Positions 1-44,424 of a DNA stretch of 64,000 nt are shown here, piece after piece; position 1 is the first letter of the stretch; the number at the start of each line of letters is the position of its first letter. The notes below the pieces were generated by a model that made no database searches, had not been told where the DNA came from, and saw only the letters and a program-made list of their open reading frames with translations. Origin of the DNA: Cristatella mucedo. Its lineage: Eukaryota; Bryozoa; Phylactolaemata; Cristatellidae. A program made the position numbers and the translations under genes. The stretch spans positions 6,147,001 to 6,211,000 of the forward strand of contig WPIO01000002.1 in NCBI GenBank assembly GCA_009760855.2. Reading direction: 5' to 3'.

Positions 1-2047
1 CATCTTTGTGGTAAAGCAGCCTCCAAATCATCACGGATATGCCACAGAATTTCACACTAGGTTGAAGGCAGTCGTGCCTGCAGGTCTCATCTTTTCTTCG
101 GCTAGCCCTCATGTATCGCTTTGCGTTACCGAATATCACGAACTTACACCTATATGTACATAAAACCGAGTTCCAGTTGTCTCCTGCCCAGTGAGTGTGG
201 TAGTGGGCCCAACGTAAATAGTCTGCTTTATGACTGGTGAACAGAGGCTTGCATATTGCAACCCACGGGAAGCTGCCATACTGAGGCAGTCCCCTACCTA
301 CCATATCTTTGCTAATATGGATCCCAGTATCGTTTGTTGATAGTACTTCTGCTAATGTGAAGTTGACTAATATGCAAAGTGAGTTTGATTATCCCAAGCC
401 GTTATCTAATCTTATGATTGGTATGGACTTGGTGATTCAGCATAATGTCTAAATCCCCTTAATATTGTCACAGGTATTTTTGCCGGGTATTTCATAGCTA
501 TATGTAGCTGATCCAAAATTATAAGTACTGGATGAACATAACATTATTCTTGCACAGCATTGCAGTGCAAAGAAATATGGTGCAGTATGAATCTATAAAT
601 ACGTGAAAATTCTGAAAGATGTCAATACCTTTCAAATGGCTGGTCTACCTGCTAAAATGACTCGATTTTAGCCTTTTTTTTATCAAAATCTGTAGGTAGG
701 ACTACCATAGCCAATCACGAGAATGCTTCAAGCTAACTCCCGGATGGCTAGAGTTCACACATAGTCTAGAGCTATGGTTTGTGCTGGCCCACTCGAATAC
801 TGAGAATCAAGGGGGTTCTAGAAAAATTTTCTGCTTGAGTCTAGGCTAAAAACTAAGCATATCCATATACAAGGCAATTCACATGAAGAGAGCATTTTCG
901 CTGAAGAATAAGTGGGGTTTAGTTTCGATTTAAATGATGCAGTGTCGAGGGGGATGTCATAATGTCATCCGTCGGTAGAGAGTTCAGCTATGTAGCCTCA
1001 TAGAAACTGAAGGCACGTAGCAAAGTATGGGTCTACATTTGACTAAGACTTAAGCATGTGATAAGTGTAAACTTAACGACCAATCAGAACTATAGCAAAT
1101 GAACCCTTCATTGCAAACAATGGCAGTCGACAAATCGGCAACCGGGTAAGTCGAGACATACCATGGCAGCTCATTCTCAAGAGCAATGCTCTGATGGCAA
1201 TGCATAATATAAGGCAGTAAAACAGCAACTGCTGCAACCAAATCGCATATCTTTTGTCTTGCCTGTCATTTCCATATGCCCGAAGTGTGTATTTCTATGC
1301 TCGAATTAAAGCTCACTTCACTTGATTCATCTTTTGGCGGAGCTTGCAGGGAAAAGGTAGGATGCTACTCCTCGCTCGAACGTCCTAACACCCACAGGAA
1401 GAAAAAGGTATGGGGATAAACAGGGAGTAAAATAGATTACGCTAGGACCTGTAAAACCCAGCTAGAACTACCCCAGTCTGAGAAGCAGATGATACACAGT
1501 TTTAGATGGGAGCAAGTGAATGGAAAGACTTTATAGTCACTAAAAGGGCCTTGAATTCAATGCACAGCTGGATAAGGTAGCATAGCTATGTTCGAACAAG
1601 GCAAGCCTAGCAACCGAGTTTTGCACTATCTGCACACATGTTTTAACAGGTAGGTAAATCTAGAACGGAGAGTCACAGAAGTTAAGATGCACAGTGACAA
1701 TGCATGGATTAATTTGGGAGTTATACGGAACCCTCACTTTAAAGCATGACCGAATTTCAGATTTTCCGAAAAGTGAAACTGAAAGTAGGAGGGTTTGACC
1801 GAGAAGCTAATACAGACATTCAGCAAGAAGTCATTTTAGAACAGGCCACCCAAACTCTACAGAGAGGCTACAGTAGTGGGGCTGGACAATTTTTGAGGGC
1901 AATGCTTTATACTTTTTGAGTGGCACTATTTTCCCAAGTGCCAATTTCGGCAAAGCAAACAGCAAGGTATTTTAGAGAGCATGAGGTACTAGAAAGCACA
2001 TATAAAGCACTAATGGGGCCGAGTAGAAGTAAAGTCCACAGTTTAAA
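1..2047. other. AFG2A intron, nothing recognised
   Basis: AT-rich intron sequence between AFG2A exon 4 and the off-window AAA exons. I found no Walker A, Walker B or other coding match on either strand. Confidence 0.6.
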
Positions 2048-2185
2048 GAATCTCCTATCGTGGCAGAAGAGCACCTGGTGACTATCACCTCCTTGCAGTG
2101 GGTAATAAAGAAAGGATCGCCTACTGCATGATTCAAACCCACGACCTGGTTCGTGAAGAGAGAGCACCTTAACCTTAGTCAATCA
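2048..2185 (-). mobile_element. tRNA-derived SINE, family B, degraded copy
   Basis: On the minus strand, a B-box-like GGGTTTGAATC precedes a shared body (GGCGATCC, CACTGCAAGGAGGTGATAG, CTCTTCTGCCA). The same body recurs at 19195-19325 and 59055-59120. It lies in an AFG2A intron. Confidence 0.6.
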
Positions 2186-2397
2186 ACTGCACAGAAATGA
2201 AAGTCATGGTAGCGCTGACGAAATCGAATAGAGGAAGATTTGAAAGAGAAAGAGCCGAGAACAGACCCCAACGGCATGCCATACTTCCAAGGCTAACTGA
2301 ATGACCGGTGGTTGTTACACCTGTATTTGGAACCCCCACTAAGGTAGCACATCAAGAATAGATAGAAAACACTGCTAATGCAAAAAATATACCTTAC

Positions 2398-2925
2398 CAT
2401 ATTTCTTGAAAAGGGCTGGATGCTCCAACGGCAGCTGCACAAGATCTCGTAAAATATCCATCTGTCGATCAAGGCCACCGATCATGCTAAAGGTGATGCG
2501 AGGCATGCTGGTGGGATTGCTTATAGCTGATGAGGTCAAGTCTCTCATTGATGAAGTGTCAATGGTGACTTTGGTTTTATCCGTGATGCGGTAAAACTGT
2601 GATTCACTCATCGTGCACTTAGGAAGGCATATTGATGCCGAAAAAATATTCACATCATCGGCAAGTGCCGGGCTGGCACACATCTGTTTTGCACCACTGC
2701 GACTGTGGTTCACTGGTGTCACAGGCTCTGACCTCGAAGGGGCACCAGTGAACGATGATAAATCCAGACTGTTCAGATCGTCTGCTATGCTCTCAGCATC
2801 AGAGGCAATTTGACTCGGTACCTCTTTTGGCTTGCATGCAGGTAATACCGATTGGATTTGAAGCATTAGTGGTAAGCCATAATAACGAATCTTCAAGTTG
2901 TTACCAATCGAAATATAACGATCAA
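2398..2925 (-). CDS. AFG2A: AFG2A exon 4 (end of N domain, linker, start of AAA domain 1)
   Basis: Acceptor ATTGTAG before 2925; strong donor GTAAGG at 2397. It begins DRYISIGNNLKIRYYGLPL, matching human GKIVLPGN..FYGRPYKLQV, then an acidic Ser-rich linker, FYRITDKTKV (human FYFISSTTRV), and ends with the AAA lead-in IGGLDRQMDILRDLVQLPL and FKKYG. The Walker A sequence should follow in the next exon, outside this window. Confidence 0.85.
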
Positions 2926-5612
2926 CTACAATTTCAATCCGTAAACAAATAGTTTAATACATTCACAAATTGGCAGCTCAACAAGTCGCCAGAAGCTTTA
3001 GCACTAAAAAATTAAGAGCAAGCCAACGATATACACAGACCAGCACATACAAACCGAGAATTCATCACTGACAAGCAAGCATTGGCTTGAGTGGTGATGA
3101 TCCTTACCTAGAGTGTTATGCACATATCGAGTGAAATGGCTGCTGTCACAGCCAGGAGTCGTGTTCCATGGCCTGAAAACACAAAGCAACACAGCTGCAC
3201 ACAGACCTGGAGCAGATCCAATAGAACTACGGGTGGGAAAGGGTAATAACTATTTACTAAAAGCTAACAAGAGATCAAGCACCTATACTGCCTGGCATGT
3301 GCCTTTCGCATCCCAGAGCAAATAACTGCCCAATCTGGATTAGTTCAGTGTCAACATACAAAGAGCTACTTGAGCCCGGCTCCACACTGGCCATGCTGCT
3401 AGCAGGAGCATTCATCGACGTCAGGAGCTGACATCGATGACACAAGCAAGGACAGCCACCCCGGGCATTCTGCACACAACTAGATGGATGAAACTGCATG
3501 CAGCCTCTTACTGGGTAGTAGCAGTGACAACGACCTGCACTGCGGCAGCAATAGCTCCAGCAAGGTGCGCTGCCATCGGCTGTAGGCTGACCAGTGACCC
3601 CGGCAACTTGCTCACGGCATCAAAAAGGCAGCTATCACCCGCCACACTGACAGCCGCTGCTGGCATCTTTGCCATGGGCCAAACAGTAAGGCACACGGCG
3701 CCTCCATCGACGACGACAGGGTCGCCAATGCTCAGACCAGCAAGCTGCATCGTCGTAGGGCTCAGAAATGCCAGTCGACTCTTTGCAGCCATTGTTAGCT
3801 TGACTTCTGCAATGGCGGTCGGATAACGAGGCATGACCACGTGTGGGTTGTAAGACAAAATGCAAGCAGCTGCACTGCACCATCAAAATCTCCCAAGCCT
3901 CAGCACTGATGCTGTGCTGAAAGACAAGTCAGCTCAAGTCGAGTGGCAGAGATAATTAAGACTTCAGACCGATAGGCATGCCCTGGGTCTCAGCCCTAAG
4001 TAAGGGAAATCAAGACCCAAGTTGTGAGTACATTTCGAGTCCAGCAGCAGGCAATCTTTTATTGCCCAACACATGGGTGGGTGACAGGTGCAAAGTGTGT
4101 GCGCACACAGCATGCACACAAGACAAGCATAGTGCATGCACACGTGAGTACCAGCAGTTACAAAATATGCCCAAGCAAACACGCAGATAAATGCACCCTT
4201 ACAACGTGCACTATCAAATATCATTACTAAAAATACTGATTTTAGCTATGTTGCTTTGATGCAATGGTGCAGACGATAACTGGTTAGGCAGTATACAGGC
4301 ATTATAAAACGCATTGTCTAGCATTCAGCCTATATTAGCATATATATACATATATATATATATATATAAATAATAGTATATATATACATTCGGCCTAGTG
4401 CCTCCGTGGTCTTGCTGCCGCCTGCACCATGCCAAACACCATCCTCACCCTGCCCGTGCTCAAAAGAACGACGTAAGGCACCACCACCGACCAAGGAGCC
4501 ATAGTTCTCTGGCACGTCAGCGCAGCAATCAGCAAAAGGCAGAAAGTTACGACGGTGCACCACCTTCCCTCCTGACCCACTTCCCACTGACCCAGTAGCT
4601 TGCCGCTCCAGCAATGCAGCTGACCGCACACCGGCTGCCAGAGTACGAAACGATACCTCAAGTTGCACTCTTGCTCTCTCTCCTCAAAGTGTCGCGCAAT
4701 ATTTGGTCAGTGATGCTCGAGGCAATGAGTAGGTACCGGTTTCGCTCTAGATGACAGGTCTAGCGGTTCAGTGGTGTTGTGGGCGCCATACTAAAGTTGC
4801 TGTACATCATGGCTGATTCTGGACACCTGTAAACTTCCGTGGCATTCGAATGCACTGCTCTGCGCTATGGATGATATCTGATGTCTCATGCAGATATACC
4901 TGATGTATGTATATACCTGATGTCTCAAGGTATAGATACTATCTTCGTTGCTGCCATGCTTAGATACTGTAGAATGAAATTGGTGCTGCATCTACAAGCC
5001 CCTCGCCTTGTTCCAGGGCTCAAGAGCTTCACTGGTATTTCTTGGCGTGTCGACAAGCATTATCATCGTTGCGAGCGCTGTGTTTGCGCAGCCTAGTTCT
5101 GTCCGGAAGTGCAAGCTACTACACCCAGTTTATAACAATGAGCGATACCACGCCGATATAGCTAAGCCTCGACGCACGCTTGTTACTTCATTTGCTTGAA
5201 GGCGCGGTTTAAGGCAACCGAAACAAAATGGCAAATCCAATATGCTGGCAACGGCGACACGCTGAAAAGACGAACGTATAGGCGAAGGAGTACACCACCA
5301 CCTATGACCAAAGCACGACGACTGTTGCAGACCGAACGGCTCGACCAATTGCGACCAGCAACCCAGCCTTCTACGCTATGTTCAGCTCGCGAGAACCACG
5401 CAAATGCACTGCGGCTTACCAGATGCTTCGGTCTGGTCATGTAACAGTGCGTGTAAGACGCCGTTTTTGAAGTATCCGTATGCGTCTTCGGATGGACCAG
5501 CCACCCCTGTTCCACAATGCTTAGAATGCTTAACTGCGTCTCTGGCTGGAAATGCGGATCCACACGAACTACATTCAAACCAATCCGGCCTAGGAACCTT
5601 CTTTGAAGACAT
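2398..5612 (-). CDS. AFG2A: AFG2A (SPATA5) homologue, 5' part, four exons, continues off the low edge
   Basis: Family role (known): AFG2A/SPATA5 (yeast Afg2/Drg1) is a double AAA+ ATPase of cytoplasmic pre-60S ribosome maturation and of the chromatin-linked 55LCC complex. Seen: four minus-strand exons, 5612-5420, 3869-3512, 3398 to about 3283, and 2925-2398, join with matching phases into about 396-398 residues. The product starts MSSKK, carries a CxxC..HxxxC motif, then the N-terminal double-psi-barrel-like domain (GLSIGDPVVV, TVWPMAKMP, and later YYGLPLMLQI) and the linker into the first AAA module (SMIGGLDRQM, FKKYG). The human protein reaches the matching FKSYG at about the same residue number, so exon content looks complete to here. 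The Walker A exon and everything after it are missing; the remaining sequence to base 1 is intron. The gene is divergent from RBM26/27. Identification rests on recalled family sequence, not a search. Confidence 0.85.
3283..3398 (-). CDS. AFG2A: AFG2A exon 3 (probable)
   Basis: Acceptor CTGCTAG before 3398. Two donors are possible (GTATAG at 3288, or GTGCTT at 3282); both leave one base and keep frame with exon 4. It encodes a low-complexity Ser stretch followed by TELIQIGQLFALG, loosely matching the human EELTGCILRKLDG strand. Chosen mainly because the phases match on both sides. Confidence 0.55.
3512..3869 (-). CDS. AFG2A: AFG2A exon 2 (N-terminal substrate-binding domain)
   Basis: Acceptor GTGCAG before 3869 and donor GTAAGA below 3512. 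It encodes the region matching human IGRPVLL...YTAWPMAGFPGG: here IGDPVVV...LTVWPMAKMPAA. It enters with one base and leaves two, fitting its neighbours. Confidence 0.78.
4341..4387. repeat. (TA)n microsatellite
   Basis: Imperfect alternating AT in AFG2A intron 1. The rest of that intron (3870-5419) shows no gene or element I recognise. Confidence 0.8.
5420..5612 (-). CDS. AFG2A: AFG2A exon 1 (start codon, C2HC-like zinc finger)
   Basis: The ATG at 5612-5610 opens MSSKK, the same first residues as vertebrate AFG2A. Residues about 14-33 hold CSSCGSAF..HSKHC, a CxxC-x12-HxxxC pattern that could bind zinc. The exon ends at a GT donor (GTAAGC) at 5419 with one base left over. An upstream in-frame TTG exists, but the family start and the donor support this ATG. 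Confidence 0.75.
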
Positions 5613-6057
5613 CTCAGGGTAATACCCGGCAACCCAGGGCGGCAACGCCTAGCGAGCGACTTTTTGCTAGGAAAAGATTTCGACGGAACGTGTGCGGATG
5701 TAAAATTTAGGATAGCTGTTAACTTTTTATTATCCTTAAAACTTTAAAATTAATTAAATTAACACATTTGAATATATTAAAACTAGTTATTATTTGGTTC
5801 CAGCTTCAAATTTGAGTAAAAAAGCTGCACATGTCACTCCCGTAACGTCGCCATATTGTAGTTGCAGAGGCACTCCACCTGTGCTGTAGCAAATGACCTC
5901 CAGTTACTAATCCGTTCGAAAATACAAGTCGTGCTAGCTCGCTTAGTGGTCCCCGCGTACTTCAAATTATAGTCGAAGAGTTTCAGACCAGACGAGAACA
6001 ATTTGCGGGCTCCGGGAGTCGTCTTAGCTCCTTGACTGGCAGCTGGTGCGGAGTACC
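5613..6057. promoter_or_regulatory. Probable bidirectional promoter between AFG2A and RBM26/27
   Basis: Only 445 bp separate the two divergent start codons. The interval has a GC-richer flank on each side and an AT-rich core at about 5705-5830. No clear TATA box sits at a fixed distance from either ATG. A GCCATATTG element near 5850 recalls a YY1-like site, but this is weak. Whether untranslated first exons occur is not visible. Confidence 0.6.
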
Positions 6058-39560
<33,503 letters not shown>

Positions 39561-39890
39561 GGAGCAACCGACCTGGCCATATTGAGCCGGATCCATTGTT
39601 GTTTACATGCACCTCACTGTTATTGCATCTGTGCCATCAACAGTAGAGTTTGATCATTACAGAGATATTTTTCTTTCTGTAACCATTGCTTCTTTTTATG
39701 GCCATGCTGCCATACTATGGTTTTTTGAGCAGCTTTTGTACAGTTTGCTGCTGCTCACACATGTTTATGTGTTGTTGTTTATCACCATGTTGGATTGCAT
39801 TAATGTTCAGAGAAAAGGACATTAATGAAATTAGTAAGAGTTCCGGTGACAGTACTGTGAAAATAAAGATGCAGCTTAATGGCATGAAAA
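39561..39890 (+). terminator. RBM26/27 3' untranslated region with polyadenylation signal
   Basis: AATAAA at 39862-39867 lies 302 bp after the stop. An A-rich run follows at about 39888, which could be genomic. Cleavage is expected about 10-30 bp after the signal. Confidence 0.75.
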
Positions 39891-40047
39891 AAAAAAGAAT
39901 CAGTAATGCCTGCAAAAAAGCATGGCTGCCACCATACCCCATCCATAGAGAGTAATCTTGTTCAGCTGGATCAGTAGGCTTAACTTTTGAGGCCTGGTGA
40001 TTCTGCTGACGGTATCTGGTTGGTTGGTGTCAGTAACTACTATATGG

Positions 40048-40158
40048 ATGTCAAGCACTTATGTTGGGATCAACAAGAAAACGCCCAGTGCTGGCCAGAG
40101 TGCCGATGTCCCACAGCAACAACGGCTTAAGGCCAGGGTCTCGGAATTCAACGTGCTT
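40048..40158 (+). CDS. Candidate first coding exon of an unidentified gene
   Basis: An ATG opens 37 codons (MSSTYVGINKKTPSAG through LKARVSEFNVL) ending at a consensus GTAAGT donor. The composition is soluble and protein-like. It lies about 180 bp after the RBM26/27 polyadenylation signal. I could not identify the family or find a convincing next exon, so it may be chance. Confidence 0.3.
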
Positions 40159-40159
40159 G

Positions 40160-42330
40160 TAAGTTCTCTTGGCTTTTACTTGTCAGTCTCGATTGTTTAC
40201 TTGAGCTTGATGTGTCTTGGCTGCATTGCTGGGCTGTTGGCTGCTCATATCTGCTGTTAAAATTGTGCTTTTATTCGTACCTACTGGTCAGTGTTCACCG
40301 AGTGACTTTGGCCCTGCTGTTAAATTTGGATCTATGTTAGGCAATATCGTAATTCAAGACTTGGTTATTATAGAGCAGTGCTGCTGAGATTTAATAGTTA
40401 TGAAATGTGTTGCCCTCGGTAGTCACATAAGCCATTATGCCCCATACTTTTGATTACCTTCCTCCTGCCCCACATGATCCACTTTGATTTGGATAGCTGC
40501 ACATTGCATTGAAGTGGCATTAGCTTGTACAGCTGTAGCCCAATACCAGCAAAGGGAATATGTCAAAGACAAAAAATAGATATTAAAAAGGGCAACGTTT
40601 AGGACTTAAGTTTAGCCTACCTTGTTGTGTATTCCTCACAATAAAGTTTGCAAAGCCACGAGTTGCCTTGATCTACCCCGACCGGCACTGTTGTTACTAA
40701 CTAAATTTGACTAAAATATCTCGAAGTATGGGGTACACGTGCACTGACCTCATGGGTAGGTGGTATACAATTGAAGGTTTCAGATATGGTATGTGATTTG
40801 CAGGCGAAAAGCTCATCTTACTGACTGTTATTGTAATGCCCACATGATCTCAAAATTAATGAAAAACTTCTTAATGTGGTTGCAGGTTACGACTCAAGAC
40901 ATTAGGTTGAGGAGGCACGAATGTGATTTTTTCAGCCACACAGTTACTATTATGGCAGTGGGATTGCACGTTTGTGAGTCGTAAAAAAATGCCGGGCAAG
41001 TTAGTCTTCAAACCATGCTAGATAGGGTCAGACCAAGACTTCCTTCTGCTTCGTTCATGCCTGTGTTGTACGAACGTCATTTTGAAGTGTTTTATAGGTA
41101 GGATGGTTTCCCTTTGGCTCAGCGACAGTTTTTCTGGACCATGCTCGTCGAGATCTCCTGAAGTGTTGAGTTTGCTGCATTAATTAATGTCTGGAATTTG
41201 GGTTGCTGGAAACTTGATGCTGTTGTGCTTACATGCTGGCTAGGGTAAGGTAGACATATTGAGCAATCATTGGCGTTGGTTTTCTGTTTGGCTGATTTAT
41301 TTTTTCTTATGGCTAATGTGCTTCGCACCGTCGTGTGTAAGGTCGCACTCCCAAGCAGATGTTTATTCTACTACTGTTACCATTTGCTGTACCTCTGACC
41401 CCATTCGGATCTCGATCTCGCTGCACTGTATATCTGTTATCTGGATCTGGTCCCTGTCAAAAATTGCGCAATTCGTTTGGCAAAGCATGAAGAATTGTGG
41501 AATCATTCTAGTGACGAATCTGCTGCCATACTCAGGTGGCTTTAAAGGATGGATTCTTCTTTCATGTGGACGGCTGTCGGATCAACATGACTCCAGCAGA
41601 AAAACGGTGTGAACAGATTTTAATGCTCATGTTAAACTGTGATTTAATTGATTTACCAATATTGATGGATGCACTCGTTTGATTGCTAATGCTATGTTCA
41701 TGGCTTATGTGACAGTTGAGCCAAATGTGCCAAGACAACAGTGGTATACCATTTATGCTTTAGGGGAAGGAAGTTTTGACGACATGCATGTGGACATCTT
41801 CCACGTGTGCTCCACCAATTGTTGTATTTTACTTGCTCCACCAATTGTTGTATTTTACTTTGTATGCAGTTTTGTTATCCAACCCAAAAGTTTTCGGCTC
41901 TTTGTATGTGTATTTTTGTATGTGGAAAGGCAACCTCTAGGAAGAGCATTTTCAAACTATAGACAAGCTGTTTTCTATTTAAAAAATATATTTCTTAAAA
42001 ATGTGCGCGTGTCGATTGACAAGGCTCCGGTCCGGATCAGTCGAAGAAGTCAATTTGTACCCATCCAGATTGTCCAATCTTCACTCTCCGATCGTGGTCA
42101 TATTCGTTTTTTTTTGTTTTGCTCAAGCCGGGTGATCTTTTCTCAAAAAGGTAGACAATTGTGTTAGAACGGTGATAGAAAAGTAATTGTCATCTCCTAG
42201 GTTTCCAGAAAAGTAATAGTCATCTAGGTTTCCCATGGTGTTTATGATACCTTAAACTATAAAATGCCTACTAAGGTACATTTGAATCTCACTGATTGTG
42301 TCCAGTTTTGGTATTGTAATCATTTTCGGC
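40160..42330. other. Intergenic stretch with a short direct duplication
   Basis: A 26-bp unit (GCTCCACCAATTGTTGTATT...) is repeated in tandem at about 41811-41862, and a second short duplication lies at about 42180-42235. The 162-codon frame at 41679-42167 has no recognised motif. Confidence 0.45.
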
Positions 42331-42334
42331 TCGG

Positions 42335-42478
42335 GTGGTGGTGCTCGCCTTTGATTGCAGTCAAGATTACGGTCGATGCATTTGATGACCAGGGTCACGG
42401 GCTCGAGCCCTGTGGCATTTATGTAGCATCTGGTTTGAGATTAAGTTCTCGTAGGGTGCTATACAATTGAATTATATA
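42335..42478 (+). mobile_element. SINE family A
   Basis: Plus-strand copy with GTGGTGCTCGCCTTTGATTG, a B-box region CGGGCTCGAGCCCTG, and tail GAGATTAAGTTCTCGTAGGG then GCTATACAATTGAATTATA. Its end forms one arm of the hairpin at 42468-42514. Confidence 0.65.
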
Positions 42479-42514
42479 CCTGGTATTGTGTATATATACC
42501 AGGTATATAATTCA
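42468..42514. repeat. Perfect 19-bp hairpin (SINE tail palindrome)
   Basis: TGAATTATATACCTGGTAT and its exact reverse complement are separated by a 9-bp loop. The left arm is the end of the SINE A at 42335; the right arm continues into ATTCATTTGTA, the reverse complement of a SINE A end. Confidence 0.85.
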
Positions 42515-42524
42515 TTTGTAATTA

Positions 42525-42840
42525 CCTGGTCATTGACAACGGCACCGACTCAGTCATAGTCGACATTACGGTGCCGTTTGACGGCAGAGAAAGCCCTGGT
42601 AGTGGCAGCCCGAACAAGGGTTGATAAGTAGAAAACCATAGCCCTGTCTGACCTGACGGTTGGCTACCGGCCGGCAGAGCTGAGGCCCTTTGTGGTCGGT
42701 GCCCTGCTCAGCTGGTGGCCAGATAATGAAGCCTGTGGGCTGCAGTGTCTCTGATGCCTTTCCAGGTCTGAAGCCATGTGGTCCCTGTTCCTGAACCGGG
42801 AGTCGCTGGTAGATCTCCCCGGCAGGACAGGGCCCGGCTA
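42525..42840 (+). mobile_element. R2-like restriction-type endonuclease LINE fragment
   Basis: In shifting plus-strand frames: VIDNGTDSVIVDITVPFDG, then AEKALVVAARTRVDK, then LRPFVVGALLSWWPDNEAC. This order resembles the C-terminal restriction-like endonuclease of R2/NeSL-type retrotransposons (DVTVPFE..., VVGALGSWDPxNE). Frame broken at least twice. Confidence 0.45.
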
Positions 42841-42858
42841 ATGTACTATATTGCTAAT

Positions 42859-42867
42859 GTATATATG

Positions 42868-42924
<57 letters not shown>
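42859..42924. repeat. (TA)n microsatellite
   Basis: Nearly pure TA run on the left side of the duplicated block at 42985-43420. Confidence 0.9.
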
Positions 42925-42927
<3 letters not shown>

Positions 42928-42984
42928 TTATGTGTTTGTATTCATGCTAGGAAGTCACTCGGTAAGATGGTGGTGCTGGCTAGT

Positions 42985-43425
42985 TGATCAGAGCCGGCAG
43001 ACATGACGCTAGCCAATCGGAGCACAGTGTTTATGAGTAGCAGACGGCTGGGGCTCCTATTCTGAGTTAAAGTCTACTTGAGTTTAGAATTAAGGGTTAA
43101 AAATTACACGTTGCTGAGTACGGTTGCGTACGAGTGCTCCTAGTCGTTTGGTTTTTAATAAGATGCGTCGTTTGATGTTTAATGAGATGAGCACATTCAT
43201 GCACACAAAAATAAACGTGACCGCGATGTGAGTTAAGTGTACTCAAGCCTATGGCAGTACCACCGGCTAACTGCTGTCGTCTGCCGGTAGAATGCTGGGG
43301 CCTTGTAGCTTTGGCTAGCGAATCAGAGCGTAGCTTTCCTTAGTCACTGACAGCTGGAGCTCCTGAGTTGACTTCCGTTTGACTTAGTGAGAATTACACG
43401 TAAGTGGCTTACTCGACGACGAAAA
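42985..43425. repeat. Diverged tandem dimer between two (TA)n tracts
   Basis: Two successive halves share GCCGGCAGAC / GCCGGTAGAA, GCTAGCCAATCGGAGC / GCTAGCGAATCAGAGC, CGGCTGGGGCTCCT / CAGCTGGAGCTCCT and AATTACACGT. Unit about 270 bp. No coding potential seen; family unknown. Confidence 0.55.
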
Positions 43426-43490
43426 ATATCCAGAGGTAATAGACGAGTAAATGTAGGTAGTCTTGTATTTCTATTATGATTCATAGGTGT

Positions 43491-43511
43491 GTATATATAT
43501 ATATATATTAA

Positions 43512-43558
<47 letters not shown>

Positions 43559-43574
43559 ATATATATATATATAT
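43491..43574. repeat. (TA)n microsatellite
   Basis: TA run with a few breaks on the right side of the same block. Confidence 0.9.
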
Positions 43575-43575
43575 T

Positions 43576-44424
43576 GCTGCATCATAAAAGAAATAGTGGA
43601 TGTGCCAGTGCAGGTCGGCGAGAAGTAGTGTAACGAAAAAGACTACTGTAGTTCATACCAGTCGATCCTAGCAACGCCAGATCTAACCTCTACAAAAAAT
43701 ACCGTTGAATCAAAATGCACAATATGAAAATGCTGTTATCTACCATTAACCATATCATTATGTACATTGCTATATATATAAAGACATACACAAGCCTGGA
43801 TGTAAGCCTGAAAGAGACGCTAAACTTCTTCCTCTCAAAGCGTACACCAATTGCCTAACAATTGGTCCCAGGTGAGGCGTTCGTTCTAATTAAAACAGCA
43901 CACAACATCAGTTGCCTAACCCTTGTCAGCAGGTGCCTGTTATAATGCATTAATTATAATGGTAGCAGCAGGCACAAGCAGAATCAGGCGAACGCAACAC
44001 CACCGCTGTTTATATCGATGGCGGTTGCATTTGTGAGCCTTGCGACTAAAAGTTCTCAAGGTACTAAGAAATGCAACGGTCGGGAAGAATGCTGGACGCC
44101 GTTATCTGCTGGAGTAGACTGTGCGGTACTAGCAATCGCCCAGCTGCAATTTTCAAGGCACTTTCAGAAGCTGTGATCTATGCTGCGAGGCTGGTGAGTG
44201 GGTCATTCCTTGGGCGGGGGGGGGGTCTCTGTAGCCGAGTTCAGGGGTGCACGTCAGAGCATGCGTCCAGCACGTGGTCCTCAAGCTCAGCCAAGTCCGG
44301 AAGCAATTGGGAGCACAGGCTGCTGGCTAGGTATCCGATCACCCAACTGTTCGTCGTGAGCACGAGGTCGAGTCGGTGCCATGTGAGAGTGAAGTCCGAC
44401 GGAACAAGGGAAAAGGAAACTGAA
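43576..44424. other. Intergenic stretch, mostly unassigned
   Basis: A short scrap of LINE A coding sequence (GCCAGTGCAGGTCGGCGAGA, plus strand reading antisense) lies at 43597-43635. An 11-G run occurs at about 44215-44225. Nothing else recognised. Confidence 0.4.

Noticed and set aside
3004-3192. Possible extra AFG2A exon with a GTAAGG donor
   Set aside because: The frame compatible with the neighbours reaches a stop at the donor, and exons 3 and 4 join in phase without it.
41679-42167. 162-codon plus-strand frame
   Set aside because: Contains a short direct duplication and hydrophobic low-information sequence, with no known domain or splice context.
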